A stretch of 64,000 nucleotides of DNA. It comes from an uncultured Collinsella sp. Lineage in GTDB: Bacteria > Actinomycetota > Coriobacteriia > Coriobacteriales > Coriobacteriaceae. Made by a program: the position numbers and the translations under genes. Below the pieces are notes generated by a model, which worked only from the letters and a program-made list of their open reading frames with translations, ran no database searches and was not told where the DNA came from. This document shows positions 1 through 8,064 of the stretch, one piece after another. The stretch covers positions 1 to 64,000 of the forward strand of contig CATXXF010000003.1 in NCBI GenBank assembly GCA_958403395.1. Reading direction: 5' to 3'. How positions within the stretch are numbered: the first letter of the stretch is position 1; each line of letters starts with the position of its first letter.

Positions 1-256
1 AGCGGCTGATCCGGTCGAACCGGGCCGCGCGGCAAGGAGATATATTGCCAGACCGCAAAGCCCTGTGGGACGTCAATTCCACTCTTCACAAGTCCTACAC
101 AATACATTGCTTCCTATATAAGTCATAGAAAGGCTGGTGCAGAAATACTGCACGTATCAGATGATGACCCTTCGGTTAAGAGATATATAAAGATCGGTCA
201 CCTGTAAGTGTCTATCTACCCGCGCTTTTGCTATATAAACCAGCGCTTCAGATAAA
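1..256. other. Left-edge intergenic stretch, no gene recognised
   Basis: No convincing coding frame, tRNA or riboswitch is visible in the 256 bases beyond the rplT terminator. The stretch is richer in A and T than its surroundings from about 100 to 250 and may hold the promoter or leader of a gene outside the window. Confidence 0.4.
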
Positions 257-289
257 AAGAGGGAGCGCCGCGCACAACGCGACACTCCC
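254..289 (-). terminator. Rho-independent terminator of the infC-rpmI-rplT operon
   Basis: A 12-bp stem pairs 261-272 with 278-289, with two G-U pairs in RNA and a 5-base loop. Reading along the minus strand it is followed by five U residues (A-run at 254-258). It lies about 20 bases beyond the rplT stop codon. Confidence 0.85.
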
Positions 290-310
290 CTAGCGATTCA
301 AGAGAATCTA

Positions 311-670
311 TTAGGCCTCGAGAGCCTTCTTGGCGATGGTAGCCAGCTCGTTGAAGGACTCGATGTCCTCGTAAGCCATCTGAGCCAGGACCTTGCGGTC
401 GAGCTCGATGCCGGCAACCTTCAGGCCGTGCATGAACTGAGAGTAAGAGATGTCGTTCAGGCGAGCAGCAGCGTTGATACGAGTGATCCAGAGAGAACGG
501 ATCTCGCGCTTCTTGTTGCGGCGATCACGATACTGATACTGCAGGGAGTGCTGGACCTGCTCTTTAGCATGCTTGTAAGTACGCGAAGCGGCACCGTAGT
601 AACCCTTCGCACGATGCATAACGGTACGGCGCTTCTTCTTGGCGGCAACAGCGCGCTTAATACGTGCCAT
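311..670 (-). CDS. rplT: 50S ribosomal protein L20
   Basis: Ribosomal protein L20 binds 23S rRNA early in large-subunit assembly. The 119-residue product has the family length, the very basic N-terminus (MARIKRAVAAKKKRR) and the conserved segments YRDRRNKKREIR and LWITRINAAAR. It is the last gene of infC-rpmI-rplT, 46 bases after rpmI, and a strong terminator follows. In Bacillus, L20 represses this operon by binding the infC leader; the same loop may act here (see the leader hairpin). Confidence 0.98.
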   Translation of the reverse strand: MARIKRAVAAKKKRRTVMHRAKGYYGAASRTYKHAKEQVQHSLQYQYRDRRNKKREIRSLWITRINAAARLNDISYSQFMHGLKVAGIELDRKVLAQMAYEDIESFNELATIAKKALEA

Positions 671-716
671 GTTCTATCAACTCCTAGACGGTAAAACGAA
701 AAACGGGAACGCGAAC

Positions 717-908
717 TTAGGCGAGACGCGACTTGATGACCTTGCGGTCGGCAGCGGCGATCTCGGTCTCCTGACGGAAGCCACGCTTACGCTTGGTGGA
801 CTTCTTGCTCAGGATGTGGCTCTTGAAAGCCTTGGCGCGCATAAGCTTGCCGGTACCAGTCTTGCGGAAACGCTTCTTGGTGCCGCTGTGGGACTTCATC
901 TTAGGCAT
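717..908 (-). CDS. rpmI: 50S ribosomal protein L35
   Basis: A small basic component of the large ribosomal subunit, 63 residues as usual for L35. It begins MPKMKSHSGTKKRFRKTGTGK, with the family hallmarks KMKSHSGTKKRF and, further in, HILSKKSTKRKR. It lies between infC (32-base gap) and rplT in the conserved operon order. ATG is preceded by an AAGGAG-type SD. Confidence 0.98.
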   Translation of the reverse strand: MPKMKSHSGTKKRFRKTGTGKLMRAKAFKSHILSKKSTKRKRGFRQETEIAAADRKVIKSRLA

Positions 909-940
909 GAAATACTCCTTAATCGGTTACAGAACACTAG

Positions 941-1495
941 TTACTTGGTATCGCTTGCCGCTTTATCCTCATCGAAGGCGCCCTTAATCGGGGCGAGCAG
1001 CATAAGCATGTTACGGCCTTCCATCTTAGGCTTGGACTCGACCGTAGCGTAAGGCTTGAGATCCTCGGCGAGACGCTCGAGAACGTTAAGGCCCTGCTCC
1101 GGGTGAGCCATCTCACGGCCGCGGAACATGATGGTGATCTTAACGCGTGCGCCCTTCTTGAGGAAACGCAGAACGTGGCCCTTCTTGGTCTCGTAGTCGC
1201 CAACGTCGATCTTGGGTCGGAACTTCATTTCCTTGACCTCGACCTTGGACTGGTTCTTACGAGCAGCCTTGGCCTTCATGGCCTGCTGGTACTTGAACTT
1301 ACCGTAGTCCATGACCTTGCAGACCGGCGGCTCCGCGTTGGGAGCGATCTCGACTAGGTCGAGACCCTGATCGTCGGCGACGCGCTGGGCATCGCGGATG
1401 GCGAACAGGCCGAGCTGAGAGCCATCGACGCCAATCAAACGGCACGAAGATGCAGTGATCTCGTCGTTGATGCGGGTGTCATCAGACTTAGCTAT
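941..1495 (-). CDS. infC: Translation initiation factor IF-3, probably from an AUA start
   Basis: IF-3 binds the 30S subunit and rejects non-standard start codons and wrong initiator tRNAs. Family segments are plain: TRINDEI, LVEIAPNAEPPVCKVMDYGKF, EVKEMKFRPKID and MFRGREMAHPEQG. An in-frame ATG at 1510 gives 189 residues, but it has no SD and lies inside one: GGAGGT occupies 1508-1503, seven bases ahead of ATA at 1495. Starting at ATA gives 184 residues beginning M-AKSDDTRINDEI, which fits the usual IF-3 N-terminus. Other infC genes (E. coli, AUU) use rare starts for autoregulation, so an AUA start is credible. If wrong, the gene extends to 1510. Confidence 0.93.
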   Translation of the reverse strand: MAKSDDTRINDEITASSCRLIGVDGSQLGLFAIRDAQRVADDQGLDLVEIAPNAEPPVCKVMDYGKFKYQQAMKAKAARKNQSKVEVKEMKFRPKIDVGDYETKKGHVLRFLKKGARVKITIMFRGREMAHPEQGLNVLERLAEDLKPYATVESKPKMEGRNMLMLLAPIKGAFDEDKAASDTK

Positions 1496-1514
1496 TTTCC
1501 CTACCTCCATTCAT

Positions 1515-1548
1515 AAAAAAATAACCCGGCGCTTCTCAGCAACCAGGT
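1515..1548 (-). promoter_or_regulatory. Attenuator-like hairpin in the infC leader
   Basis: On the minus strand a 6-bp stem (1548-1543 with 1529-1524, ACCTGG/CCGGGT with one G-U) is followed by TA and a run of seven U (1521-1515). The U-run ends just before the infC SD. A terminator placed here fits transcription attenuation, as in Bacillus infC operons controlled by L20. No alternative antiterminator structure was worked out by eye. Confidence 0.5.
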
Positions 1549-1712
1549 CTTACACATAGAAATCCTCGATTTGAGGAAGGGAATCTAAGTTGTATGACCA
1601 GTCAGCTGCTCATTGGCGCCAAAAGGTGGGAACCCTCGGGTTCCTCTTTAGGGCATTGCGGGAACAACGCCTTGCGAATAATAACACGTACAGCGCGTTA
1701 TCACATTACGTA

Positions 1713-1781
1713 CACGAAAAAGGGGGCCGCAACCCCCTTGAACGCTCACTTGCATGTATGGTGCCCGAGGCGAGACTCGAA
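1713..1781 (-). repeat. Direct repeat copy 1: tRNA-Leu 3' fragment plus terminator
   Basis: These 69 bases are identical to 1897-1965. On the minus strand they hold the last 23 bases of tRNA-Leu (T-loop to CCA) followed by the tRNA terminator (hairpin and T5 at 1737-1717). The rest of the tRNA is missing at this copy. The 115 bases between copies (1782-1896) contain several short palindromes and no gene. Duplication of a tRNA 3' end from the T-loop onward is the usual footprint of tyrosine-recombinase integration. Confidence 0.85.
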
Positions 1782-1896
1782 GGGCCTTCGCTTCGCGAAG
1801 CCCCGGGCTTCGGACGCGCGGCGCCCTCGCCACGCGCCGCTACAAACAGGCCGCAGGCCTGTTTGCTTAACGCTTCGCGCGCTCACGCGAGTTCGG

Positions 1897-1965
1897 CACG
1901 AAAAAGGGGGCCGCAACCCCCTTGAACGCTCACTTGCATGTATGGTGCCCGAGGCGAGACTCGAA
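1897..1965 (-). repeat. Direct repeat copy 2 (within and after the intact tRNA-Leu)
   Basis: Perfect 69-base partner of 1713-1781 at an offset of 184. It covers the 3' end of the intact tRNA-Leu gene and its terminator. Confidence 0.9.
1901..1921 (-). terminator. Terminator of tRNA-Leu
   Basis: On the minus strand GGGGGTTGCGGCCCCC folds into a hairpin followed by TTTTT, starting 22 bases after the CCA end. A second, identical copy lies at 1717-1737 as part of the direct repeat. Confidence 0.85.
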
Positions 1966-2031
1966 CTCGCACGTTGTTGCCAACGGTGGATTTTGAGTCC
2001 ACTGCGTCTGCCAATTCCGCCACTCGGGCAC
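1943..2031 (-). tRNA. tRNA-Leu (anticodon CAA)
   Basis: The 89 bases fold as a class II tRNA. The acceptor arm is GTGCCCGAG/CTCGGGCAC, the anticodon stem-loop GTGGA-CTCAAAA-TCCAC gives anticodon CAA (reads UUG), there is a long variable arm, the T-arm contains GTTCGAGTC, and CCA is encoded at 1945-1943. Confidence 0.95.
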
Positions 2032-2068
2032 GTAATGCGTGAGTTAGTTTATCACAGCTTTCTACCGA

Positions 2069-3502
2069 TTAGTCCGAAAATGGAACTTCGAGCATTTCGA
2101 TGAGTTCGACCGTGCGTAGCATCTCGCGCTGACGGCATCCGCGACCGCCGACCGAAGCCTCACCCATCTGGTTATCGTAAGGGTCCTCGCGCATGCCGTC
2201 GAAAGAGGGCTCAAACTCTGCCTGGAATCGATTGTTGGCCACCATACGCCATGGGTCGAGATTGCCAAAGTAGTGACGGCGGCGCCACTCCTCCCCCATC
2301 CTGCGAGCAGAAGATCCAAATGACACGTCGGCGTTGAGCCAACCGGTCTGCGGCGTATAGAACTCTGCCCAGTCGTGCGACCCCACCGAATCGGGCGCAA
2401 CGTACAGGCCGCTCTGCCAACGGGCAGGCACGCCCGCGATACGGCACATGGTGATAAACGTGAGCGCCATAACGCCGCAATCGCCGCGGAGCGAATGCGC
2501 GCAGTCATCGGCAATAGATCCCAAAAGCAAGTACGGCGGCTGATAGCGATAGTCGATATGCTGCGTCAGATAATCGTAGATAGCACGAGCGCGATCGAGC
2601 GGATCCTCGAGTCCGTCAACAACACCGGCCGTCAGCTGCTGCAGATACGGCGTGAATGCAATGTGCGGACGGTCCTCGGAAATATCCTCGGGCAGAGGCG
2701 CGTCCATACGCGGATGTGCCGGAAGCGCACCCCCATAGATATCGCGATAAGCAGCATCGATGTGATAACGATAGGTCACCGAGAATGAGCGTTCACTCGA
2801 AGAAGACCACGAAGCGGTACGCGCCGAAGCGTTCGCGGGAGCAACAGTACCCTCCGGCGTCATGTCGAGAATCTCGACCCGAGACTGCTGACGGCAGGCA
2901 GCCGCGACGGGAAGCCAAGCGCAAACGGTCTCCCCCTCCAGAGCGCCGGAAACAGACACGGACGCTTTAAGCGTAATGACGCGAGCCAATCCGTTTTGCG
3001 ACTCCATCTCCTTGAGCATCTCGTTGCGCAGTGCAATTCCGTCCGTAGGATCGGGACGCATGCCGGGAACCTCTTTGGGATATACGCGAAGCGAATCGAG
3101 GAAGTTATCGAGAACGAACAGCTCGCCATCGATAAAGCGCCAGTCAATACGCTTACGGTCAATCAGATCGTCAAACTGCTCCTCGGTAAACTCAGGCCAC
3201 TCCTCGCGAATCATCGCAATAGCTCGATCGCGCGACACCGAAAAATGAAGCGGCGTCTCGAGCATGCGATACCGCTCGGCGCGAACGCAGGCAGCCAGCG
3301 AAGGCTCAGGGTTCTGCTCCAAAAGGCGATCGCAGGCGGCAACAGCCTGCGTCAAATACCCGGCATCCTTAAGACGAAGAATCTCAGGCGGTAGCCCAAT
3401 ATCGAGATGGCGAAAGTCATCGCAGCAAACATCAACAGAGCAACCAACAGGACCCTCGTCAACAACCTTCCCATCCGAAGGCAGCACATTAACAACAGCC
3501 AT
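2069..3502 (-). CDS. Transglutaminase-like domain protein
   Basis: A 477-residue protein with a transglutaminase/protease-like core in its second half. The expected triad is visible: Cys in RGDCGVMALTF, His in GSHDWAEFY and Asp in LNADVSFG, roughly residues 335-400. The first 200 residues show no domain I recognise. No clear signal peptide is seen, so a cytoplasmic site is likely; substrates are unknown. Start: the frame opens at GTG 3520, but GGAG seven bases before ATG 3502 favours the latter. It is a lone gene between tRNA-Leu and a palindromic repeat region. Family members act as cysteine peptidases or deamidases; the role here cannot be told. Confidence 0.8.
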   Translation of the reverse strand: MAVVNVLPSDGKVVDEGPVGCSVDVCCDDFRHLDIGLPPEILRLKDAGYLTQAVAACDRLLEQNPEPSLAACVRAERYRMLETPLHFSVSRDRAIAMIREEWPEFTEEQFDDLIDRKRIDWRFIDGELFVLDNFLDSLRVYPKEVPGMRPDPTDGIALRNEMLKEMESQNGLARVITLKASVSVSGALEGETVCAWLPVAAACRQQSRVEILDMTPEGTVAPANASARTASWSSSSERSFSVTYRYHIDAAYRDIYGGALPAHPRMDAPLPEDISEDRPHIAFTPYLQQLTAGVVDGLEDPLDRARAIYDYLTQHIDYRYQPPYLLLGSIADDCAHSLRGDCGVMALTFITMCRIAGVPARWQSGLYVAPDSVGSHDWAEFYTPQTGWLNADVSFGSSARRMGEEWRRRHYFGNLDPWRMVANNRFQAEFEPSFDGMREDPYDNQMGEASVGGRGCRQREMLRTVELIEMLEVPFSD

Positions 3503-3610
3503 ACCAAAACTCCAAGTCACTAGAACGCTTGAAGCCCATTGTAGCGAGATAAAAAAGAAAGCCCCAATAAAGGAACCCTCAACACCGATAAACGGTACCT
3601 ATAAAAAATG

Positions 3611-3709
3611 AATTCAGCCCAGTAACCCTGTAGCGAGTTAACAAAGGAGGCCCCGTTTCCCCGGAGCTGATTCCGTCGCGCGACTTCTGGCAAAGCCAGT
3701 AGCCATCTT
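3611..3709. repeat. Truncated copy of a ~100-bp palindromic repeat
   Basis: The stretch starting AATTCAG...GTAACCCTG recurs 99 bases later at 3710. This left copy has the left arm (GGAGGCCCCGTTTCCCC) and the central CTGGCAAAGCCAG hairpin but lacks the right arm, so it cannot fold into the full structure. Confidence 0.7.
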
Positions 3710-3835
3710 AATTCAGACTCGTAACCCTGCGGCGTTAAACGAAGGAAGCCCCGTCCCCCGGAACTGTTTCCTTGGCGCGACTTCTGGCGAAGCCAGGTGA
3801 GCGCAAAGGAAACAGTGTAGGGGGACGGGGCTTCC
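3710..3835. repeat. Long palindromic intergenic repeat downstream of fba
   Basis: Perfect 16-bp outer arms (3744-3759 with 3820-3835, GGAAGCCCCGTCCCCC) continue, after a 4-base internal loop, into 10-bp inner arms (3764-3773 with 3806-3815). At the tip is the small hairpin CTGGC-GAA-GCCAG. The 92-bp structure starts 20 bases beyond the fba stop codon and could also end its transcript, though no U-run follows. It looks like a REP-type element. Confidence 0.8.
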
Positions 3836-3855
3836 GACGGGAAGTTTAGCGACGC

Positions 3856-4722
3856 TTACGCCTTGTTGACGGAGCCAAACTCCTCCATGAGCTCCTTGGT
3901 GCGGGCAACGATGTTGTCGCGACCAGGCTTGAGGAGCTTACGGGGGTCAAAGCCCTTGCCCTGCTGATCCTTGCCGGCCTCGATGTACTCGCGAACGCCC
4001 TTGGCGAAGACGAGCTGCAGGTCGGTGTTGACGTTGATCTTGGAGATACCCAGGGAGATGGCCTTCTTGATCTGATCCTCGGGGATGCCGGTGCCACCGT
4101 GCAGGACGAGGGGCAGGTCGCCGGTCTGAGCCTTGATCTCGCCCAGGCGCTCGAAGGAAAGGCCAGCCCAGTCAGCAGGGTACACGCCGTGGATGTTGCC
4201 GATACCGCAGGCGAGGAAGTCGACGCCCAGGTCAGCAATCTGCTTGCACTCAGCAGGATCAGCGAGCTCGCCGCTGGAGGTCACGCCGTCCTCGGTGCCG
4301 CCGATGCCGCCGACCTCGGCCTCGATGGACATGCCCTTGGAGTGGGCAAGCTCAACGAGCTCCTTGGTGCGGTCGAGGTTAAGCTGGAAGGTCTCCTCGT
4401 GAGAGCCGTCATACATGATGGACGTGAAGCCGGCCTCGATGCACTTGAAGCAGTCCTCGTAAGAACCGTGATCGAGGTGAAGGGCGACGGGAACGGTAAC
4501 GCCCGTGGCCTCGACGGCAGCCTTGACCATGTCGGCGCAGACCTTGAAACCGCCCATCCACTTAGCGGCACCAGCGGTGCACTGAAGGATCAGCGGAGAC
4601 TTGGCCTCCTCGGCGGCCTGGAGAATAGCCAGGGTCCACTCGAGGTTGTTGGTGTTGAAGGCACCGAGACCGTACTTGCCGGCCTCGGCCTTCTTGAGCA
4701 TGTCTGCTGCGTTGACGAGCAT
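3856..4722 (-). CDS. fba: Class II fructose-1,6-bisphosphate aldolase
   Basis: Cleaves fructose-1,6-bisphosphate to glyceraldehyde-3-phosphate and dihydroxyacetone phosphate in glycolysis, using Zn2+. The 288-residue product has the class II signatures: N-terminal GAFNTNN, the metal-site segment LHLDHG, EAEVG, GNIHGVYP with a further metal-binding His, LHGGTGIP, and KINVNTDL near the phosphate site. Length suits the fba/GatY/KbaY group; a tagatose-bisphosphate substrate cannot be excluded by sequence alone. The frame is open to 4989, but ATG 4722 has AGGAGG at 4736-4731 and matches the family N-terminus. Single-gene unit. Confidence 0.95.
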   Translation of the reverse strand: MLVNAADMLKKAEAGKYGLGAFNTNNLEWTLAILQAAEEAKSPLILQCTAGAAKWMGGFKVCADMVKAAVEATGVTVPVALHLDHGSYEDCFKCIEAGFTSIMYDGSHEETFQLNLDRTKELVELAHSKGMSIEAEVGGIGGTEDGVTSSGELADPAECKQIADLGVDFLACGIGNIHGVYPADWAGLSFERLGEIKAQTGDLPLVLHGGTGIPEDQIKKAISLGISKINVNTDLQLVFAKGVREYIEAGKDQQGKGFDPRKLLKPGRDNIVARTKELMEEFGSVNKA

Positions 4723-4916
4723 AAAAGAAACCTCCTGTAAGGTTGCTCCGATAACGCCTGAGATTTTACCACGACATACCCGAGCATAAACGTTCGTTTG
4801 TTCACGAATACCATCCGATTGGACAAATTTTGACCGTTTGCCCCACAGAATCGACCCACTGGGGAAAATAGCTTGACGATTGAGCGGTCTTCGTGGTTCG
4901 AAAGACGGCTTCGAGC

Positions 4917-5606
4917 CTACATCTGCATAAACGGATTCTGCATAAGTTCGCGCGCCATCGTGGTCGAATCGCCATGGCCCGTCAAGCAAACGGTATCGGG
5001 CGGAAGCGTCTTGGCAAGTTTGGAGAGCGAGCGCATAATCGCCGCCTCGTCACCGCCGGAAAGATCGGTACGACCGTGGCTGCCCGGGAAAAGCGTGTCG
5101 CCCACAAAGGCGATGTTCCCCTGCTCGGTCGCGGCGAACAGGACGATGCCGCCCGGCGTATGCCCCGGCGTCTCGATCACCTGCAGGCAGATATCGCCCA
5201 ATTCAATCGTATCGCCCTCGGCAAGCAGCCGCGTCGGCTCGCCCGGATCGGGCGTCTCAATACCCCACATGGCGCGCTGCTCCTCGATATTCGCGCGAGG
5301 TACCGTCACGTCCTTAGCGCACAACTCATATAGTGCGCCGTCACCAACGACAGATCGAACCCCGGCGACCCCGCCAACATGGTCGGCATGACCGTGCGTG
5401 CAGACAGAGCCGAGTACGCGAACCTCGGGATGCGCGGTGCGGATATGCTCCACAAGACGCTCGCCCTCCCACGCCGGATCGACGATTAAGCACTCGTCAT
5501 TCGAAATCACGGCGTAACTGTTGGTCTGAATCGGGCCGTTGACGAGCACCTCAATCGAAGCCGCGCCTCGGGGTGTCAGGTCCAAAGTCATACCGTCCAT
5601 GCGCAT
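4917..5606 (-). CDS. MBL-fold metallo-hydrolase (glyoxalase II-like)
   Basis: A 229-residue metallo-beta-lactamase-fold hydrolase. The zinc-binding THGHADHVGG motif is at about residues 69-78, followed by further metal-ligand segments around TPGHTPG, GDTLFPG and GHGD. Members hydrolyse thioesters such as S-lactoylglutathione or act on unknown esters; the substrate is not evident. In many Gram-positives a gene of this kind follows recJ and rel, and the same order is kept here (recJ fusion, rel, this gene). The SD AAGGAGGG is only two bases from ATG 5606 but eight from ATG 5600, so the true start may be 5600. Confidence 0.85.
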   Translation of the reverse strand: MRMDGMTLDLTPRGAASIEVLVNGPIQTNSYAVISNDECLIVDPAWEGERLVEHIRTAHPEVRVLGSVCTHGHADHVGGVAGVRSVVGDGALYELCAKDVTVPRANIEEQRAMWGIETPDPGEPTRLLAEGDTIELGDICLQVIETPGHTPGGIVLFAATEQGNIAFVGDTLFPGSHGRTDLSGGDEAAIMRSLSKLAKTLPPDTVCLTGHGDSTTMARELMQNPFMQM

Positions 5607-5621
5607 GCCCTCCTTCTAAAA

Positions 5622-5655
5622 TACGTTTGAGGCACCAAACGATGCCTCAAACGTA
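5622..5655 (-). terminator. Terminator-like hairpin after rel
   Basis: A perfect 13-bp stem (5622-5634 with 5643-5655, TACGTTTGAGGCA) with an 8-base loop sits between the rel stop and the MBL-hydrolase start. Only a short T-stretch (TATTTTA) follows on the minus strand, so it may be partial or attenuating. Confidence 0.65.
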
Positions 5656-5688
5656 ACCAATATCTATGATGCTGAGAGGCTCTCGCAC

Positions 5689-8049
5689 CTACACACGGCG
5701 CTTGAGCTGAGCTCCGCCTTCGCCGGGCATAAGACGGCGCGCGTCGTAGACCGAATCGACACTGCTGATGGAAGCCAGCAGCGGATCCAGACCACTCGCG
5801 TCCGAGATCTCGACCATAAAGCGCAGGGTTGCAATACCCTCGCGGTTGGTCGACGTGGCGGCAGAAAGGATATTGCCGCCCGCATCGCCAATGGCAATGG
5901 TGACATCCTTGAGCAGGCCCATGCGGTCCAAGCACTCGACCACGATCTCGACCTGGAAGAGGGTGTCAGCAGCGCCGTCCCACTCCACATCGATCATGCG
6001 CTCGGGATGTTCCATAAGACCCTTGACGTTGGGGCAGTTGGCGCGATGCACCGAAACGCCACGACCGCGCGTGATGAAGCCGACGATGTCGTCACCCGTC
6101 ACGGGGTTGCAGCAATGAGCCAGACGGACCAGCAGGCCGCTGTTGCTCTCGCCCTTGACGATAATGCCGTTACTGGCGCTCTTGCCGCGCTTTTGAGGCT
6201 TGCGGTTGGAGCCGCGAGCGGGCTGCTTCACGACCTCGGCGATAGCCTCGGCCTTGGTGAGCTGTTCCTCGGGCTTGGGGTCCAAGATTTGCTCGACCTT
6301 ATTGCCCACAGCGCGCGAGGCAACCTTGCCGGCGCCGACGGCGGCAAACAGGTCCTCGAGCTGCTTGAAGTTAAACTGCTCCGCCACGGCATTGAGCGCA
6401 CGCGTCGAACGCGGCGTAGAAATGCCATAGCCACGCTTACGCAGATCCTTGGCCAGCATATCGCGACCGGCGGCAGCGTCGTCGTCCTTGGTCGCAGCGG
6501 CAAAATAGCGGCGGATCTTTGACTTGGCGGAAGGTGTCTTAACGATCTTGAGCCAATCGCGCGACGGCTTGGAACTCTTGTTAGTCAGGATTTCAACGCG
6601 GTCGCCCGTCTTGATCTCGTGCGTGAGCGGAGCCACCGCACCGTTGATTTTGGCGCCGACGCAGTGGTTTCCCACCTCGGTGTGAACGGCATAGGCAAAG
6701 TCGAGCGGCGTTGAACCGGCACGAAGCGCCATGACCTCGCCTTTGGGCGTGAAGACAAAGATCTCCTGATCGAACAGATCGACCTTCAGCGAGTGCAGGT
6801 ATTCCTTGGCATCGGTGATCTCGTCGGAAGCCGCCCAATCGAGCGAATGCTTGAGCCAGTTGATCTGGTCGTCCAAACGTTGAGCGTCATTGGTCTTGGA
6901 AGCAGACGATCCGCCCGACTTCTTATATAGCCAGTGAGCGGCAATGCCGTACTCGGCCTGCTCATGCATCTCGTAGGTTCGAATCTGAATCTCGAGCGGA
7001 CGAGCCGTAGGGCCGATGACCGTCGTGTGGAGCGACTGGTAGTTATTGACCTTGGGCATGGCGATATAGTCTTTAAAGCGACCAGGCATGGGGTGCCACA
7101 GCGTATGCACCGCACCGAGCGTGGAGTAACAATCGCGCACCGAATGGGTAATAACGCGCAGCGCCACCAGGTCGTAGATCTCGGAGAACTCCTTGCCCTT
7201 GCGCTTCATCTTTTGGTAGATGGACCAATAGTGCTTGGAGCGGCCGTTGATCTGGAAGTCCTCCAGACCAATGCGGTTGAGCTCATCGGTAAGCGTCTTG
7301 ATGGTCTCGGCAAGGTAGCGCTCGCGGACCTCGCGCGACTCAGCCACCATGCGCGCGATGCGCTGGTAGGCATCGGGCTCCAGGTAGAAGAAGGACAGGT
7401 CCTCGAGCTCCCACTTAATAGAGCTCATGCCCAGGCGGTCGGCCAAGGGCGCGTACACGTCCATGGTCTCGCGAGCCTTAAACAGGCGACGATCCTCGCG
7501 CAGGGCTGCCAGCGTTCGCATGTTGTGCAGACGGTCGGCAAGTTTAACGATGATGACGCGAATGTCCTTGGACATGGCGAGGAACATCTTGCGCAGCGTG
7601 AGCGCCTGCTTCTCGTCCATGCTGTCGACTTCGATGTTGGTGAGCTTGGTCACGCCATCGACGAGCTCGGCCACCGTATCGCCGAACAGGCCGGAAACAT
7701 CGGCGAGCGAGGTCTCGGTATCCTCGACGGTATCGTGCAGCAGCGCGGCGCACACCACATCGCAGTCCATCTTGAGATCGGCCAAAATGATGGCAACCTC
7801 GACGGGATGGTTAATGTACATCTCGCCCGAGCGGCGCTTTTGGTTGCAGTGCTTCTCGGCGGCAAAGCAGTAGGCCTGCTCAACCTTAGAAAAGTCGTCC
7901 TCATTCATATATTTGAGGCACAGGCGCTCCAGCTTGTCGTAGCTGTCCGCCATAATCTCGGGCGGCAGCTCATCGGCATGCTTATAGTGCTCCATCTCCG
8001 AAAAAGGCTGGAGGGTAGAATCATGGGCGGTACGGGCTGCGGCATCCAT
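5689..8049 (-). CDS. rel: Bifunctional (p)ppGpp synthetase/hydrolase Rel
   Basis: Makes and degrades the stringent-response alarmones (p)ppGpp. The 786 residues show the long RSH layout: HD hydrolase domain (LLHDTVEDT around residue 105), synthetase domain with GRSKHYWSIYQKMKRKGKEF (basic, as in bifunctional Rel rather than acidic as in RelA) and LVALRVITHS, a TGS domain around 415-480, and a C-terminal ACT domain from about 700. The hydrolase motif is intact, consistent with both activities. It starts 15 bases after the recJ-recQ fusion gene on the same strand, so the two are probably co-transcribed. ATG has a GGGGA-type SD. About 30 residues precede the family core. Confidence 0.96.
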   Translation of the reverse strand: MDAAARTAHDSTLQPFSEMEHYKHADELPPEIMADSYDKLERLCLKYMNEDDFSKVEQAYCFAAEKHCNQKRRSGEMYINHPVEVAIILADLKMDCDVVCAALLHDTVEDTETSLADVSGLFGDTVAELVDGVTKLTNIEVDSMDEKQALTLRKMFLAMSKDIRVIIVKLADRLHNMRTLAALREDRRLFKARETMDVYAPLADRLGMSSIKWELEDLSFFYLEPDAYQRIARMVAESREVRERYLAETIKTLTDELNRIGLEDFQINGRSKHYWSIYQKMKRKGKEFSEIYDLVALRVITHSVRDCYSTLGAVHTLWHPMPGRFKDYIAMPKVNNYQSLHTTVIGPTARPLEIQIRTYEMHEQAEYGIAAHWLYKKSGGSSASKTNDAQRLDDQINWLKHSLDWAASDEITDAKEYLHSLKVDLFDQEIFVFTPKGEVMALRAGSTPLDFAYAVHTEVGNHCVGAKINGAVAPLTHEIKTGDRVEILTNKSSKPSRDWLKIVKTPSAKSKIRRYFAAATKDDDAAAGRDMLAKDLRKRGYGISTPRSTRALNAVAEQFNFKQLEDLFAAVGAGKVASRAVGNKVEQILDPKPEEQLTKAEAIAEVVKQPARGSNRKPQKRGKSASNGIIVKGESNSGLLVRLAHCCNPVTGDDIVGFITRGRGVSVHRANCPNVKGLMEHPERMIDVEWDGAADTLFQVEIVVECLDRMGLLKDVTIAIGDAGGNILSAATSTNREGIATLRFMVEISDASGLDPLLASISSVDSVYDARRLMPGEGGAQLKRRV

Positions 8050-8064
8050 CGAGGTCCCCTTCCC

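Noticed and set aside
1590..2103. Open plus-strand frames over the tRNA-Leu region
   Set aside because: They run through the tRNA gene and both repeat copies in antisense.
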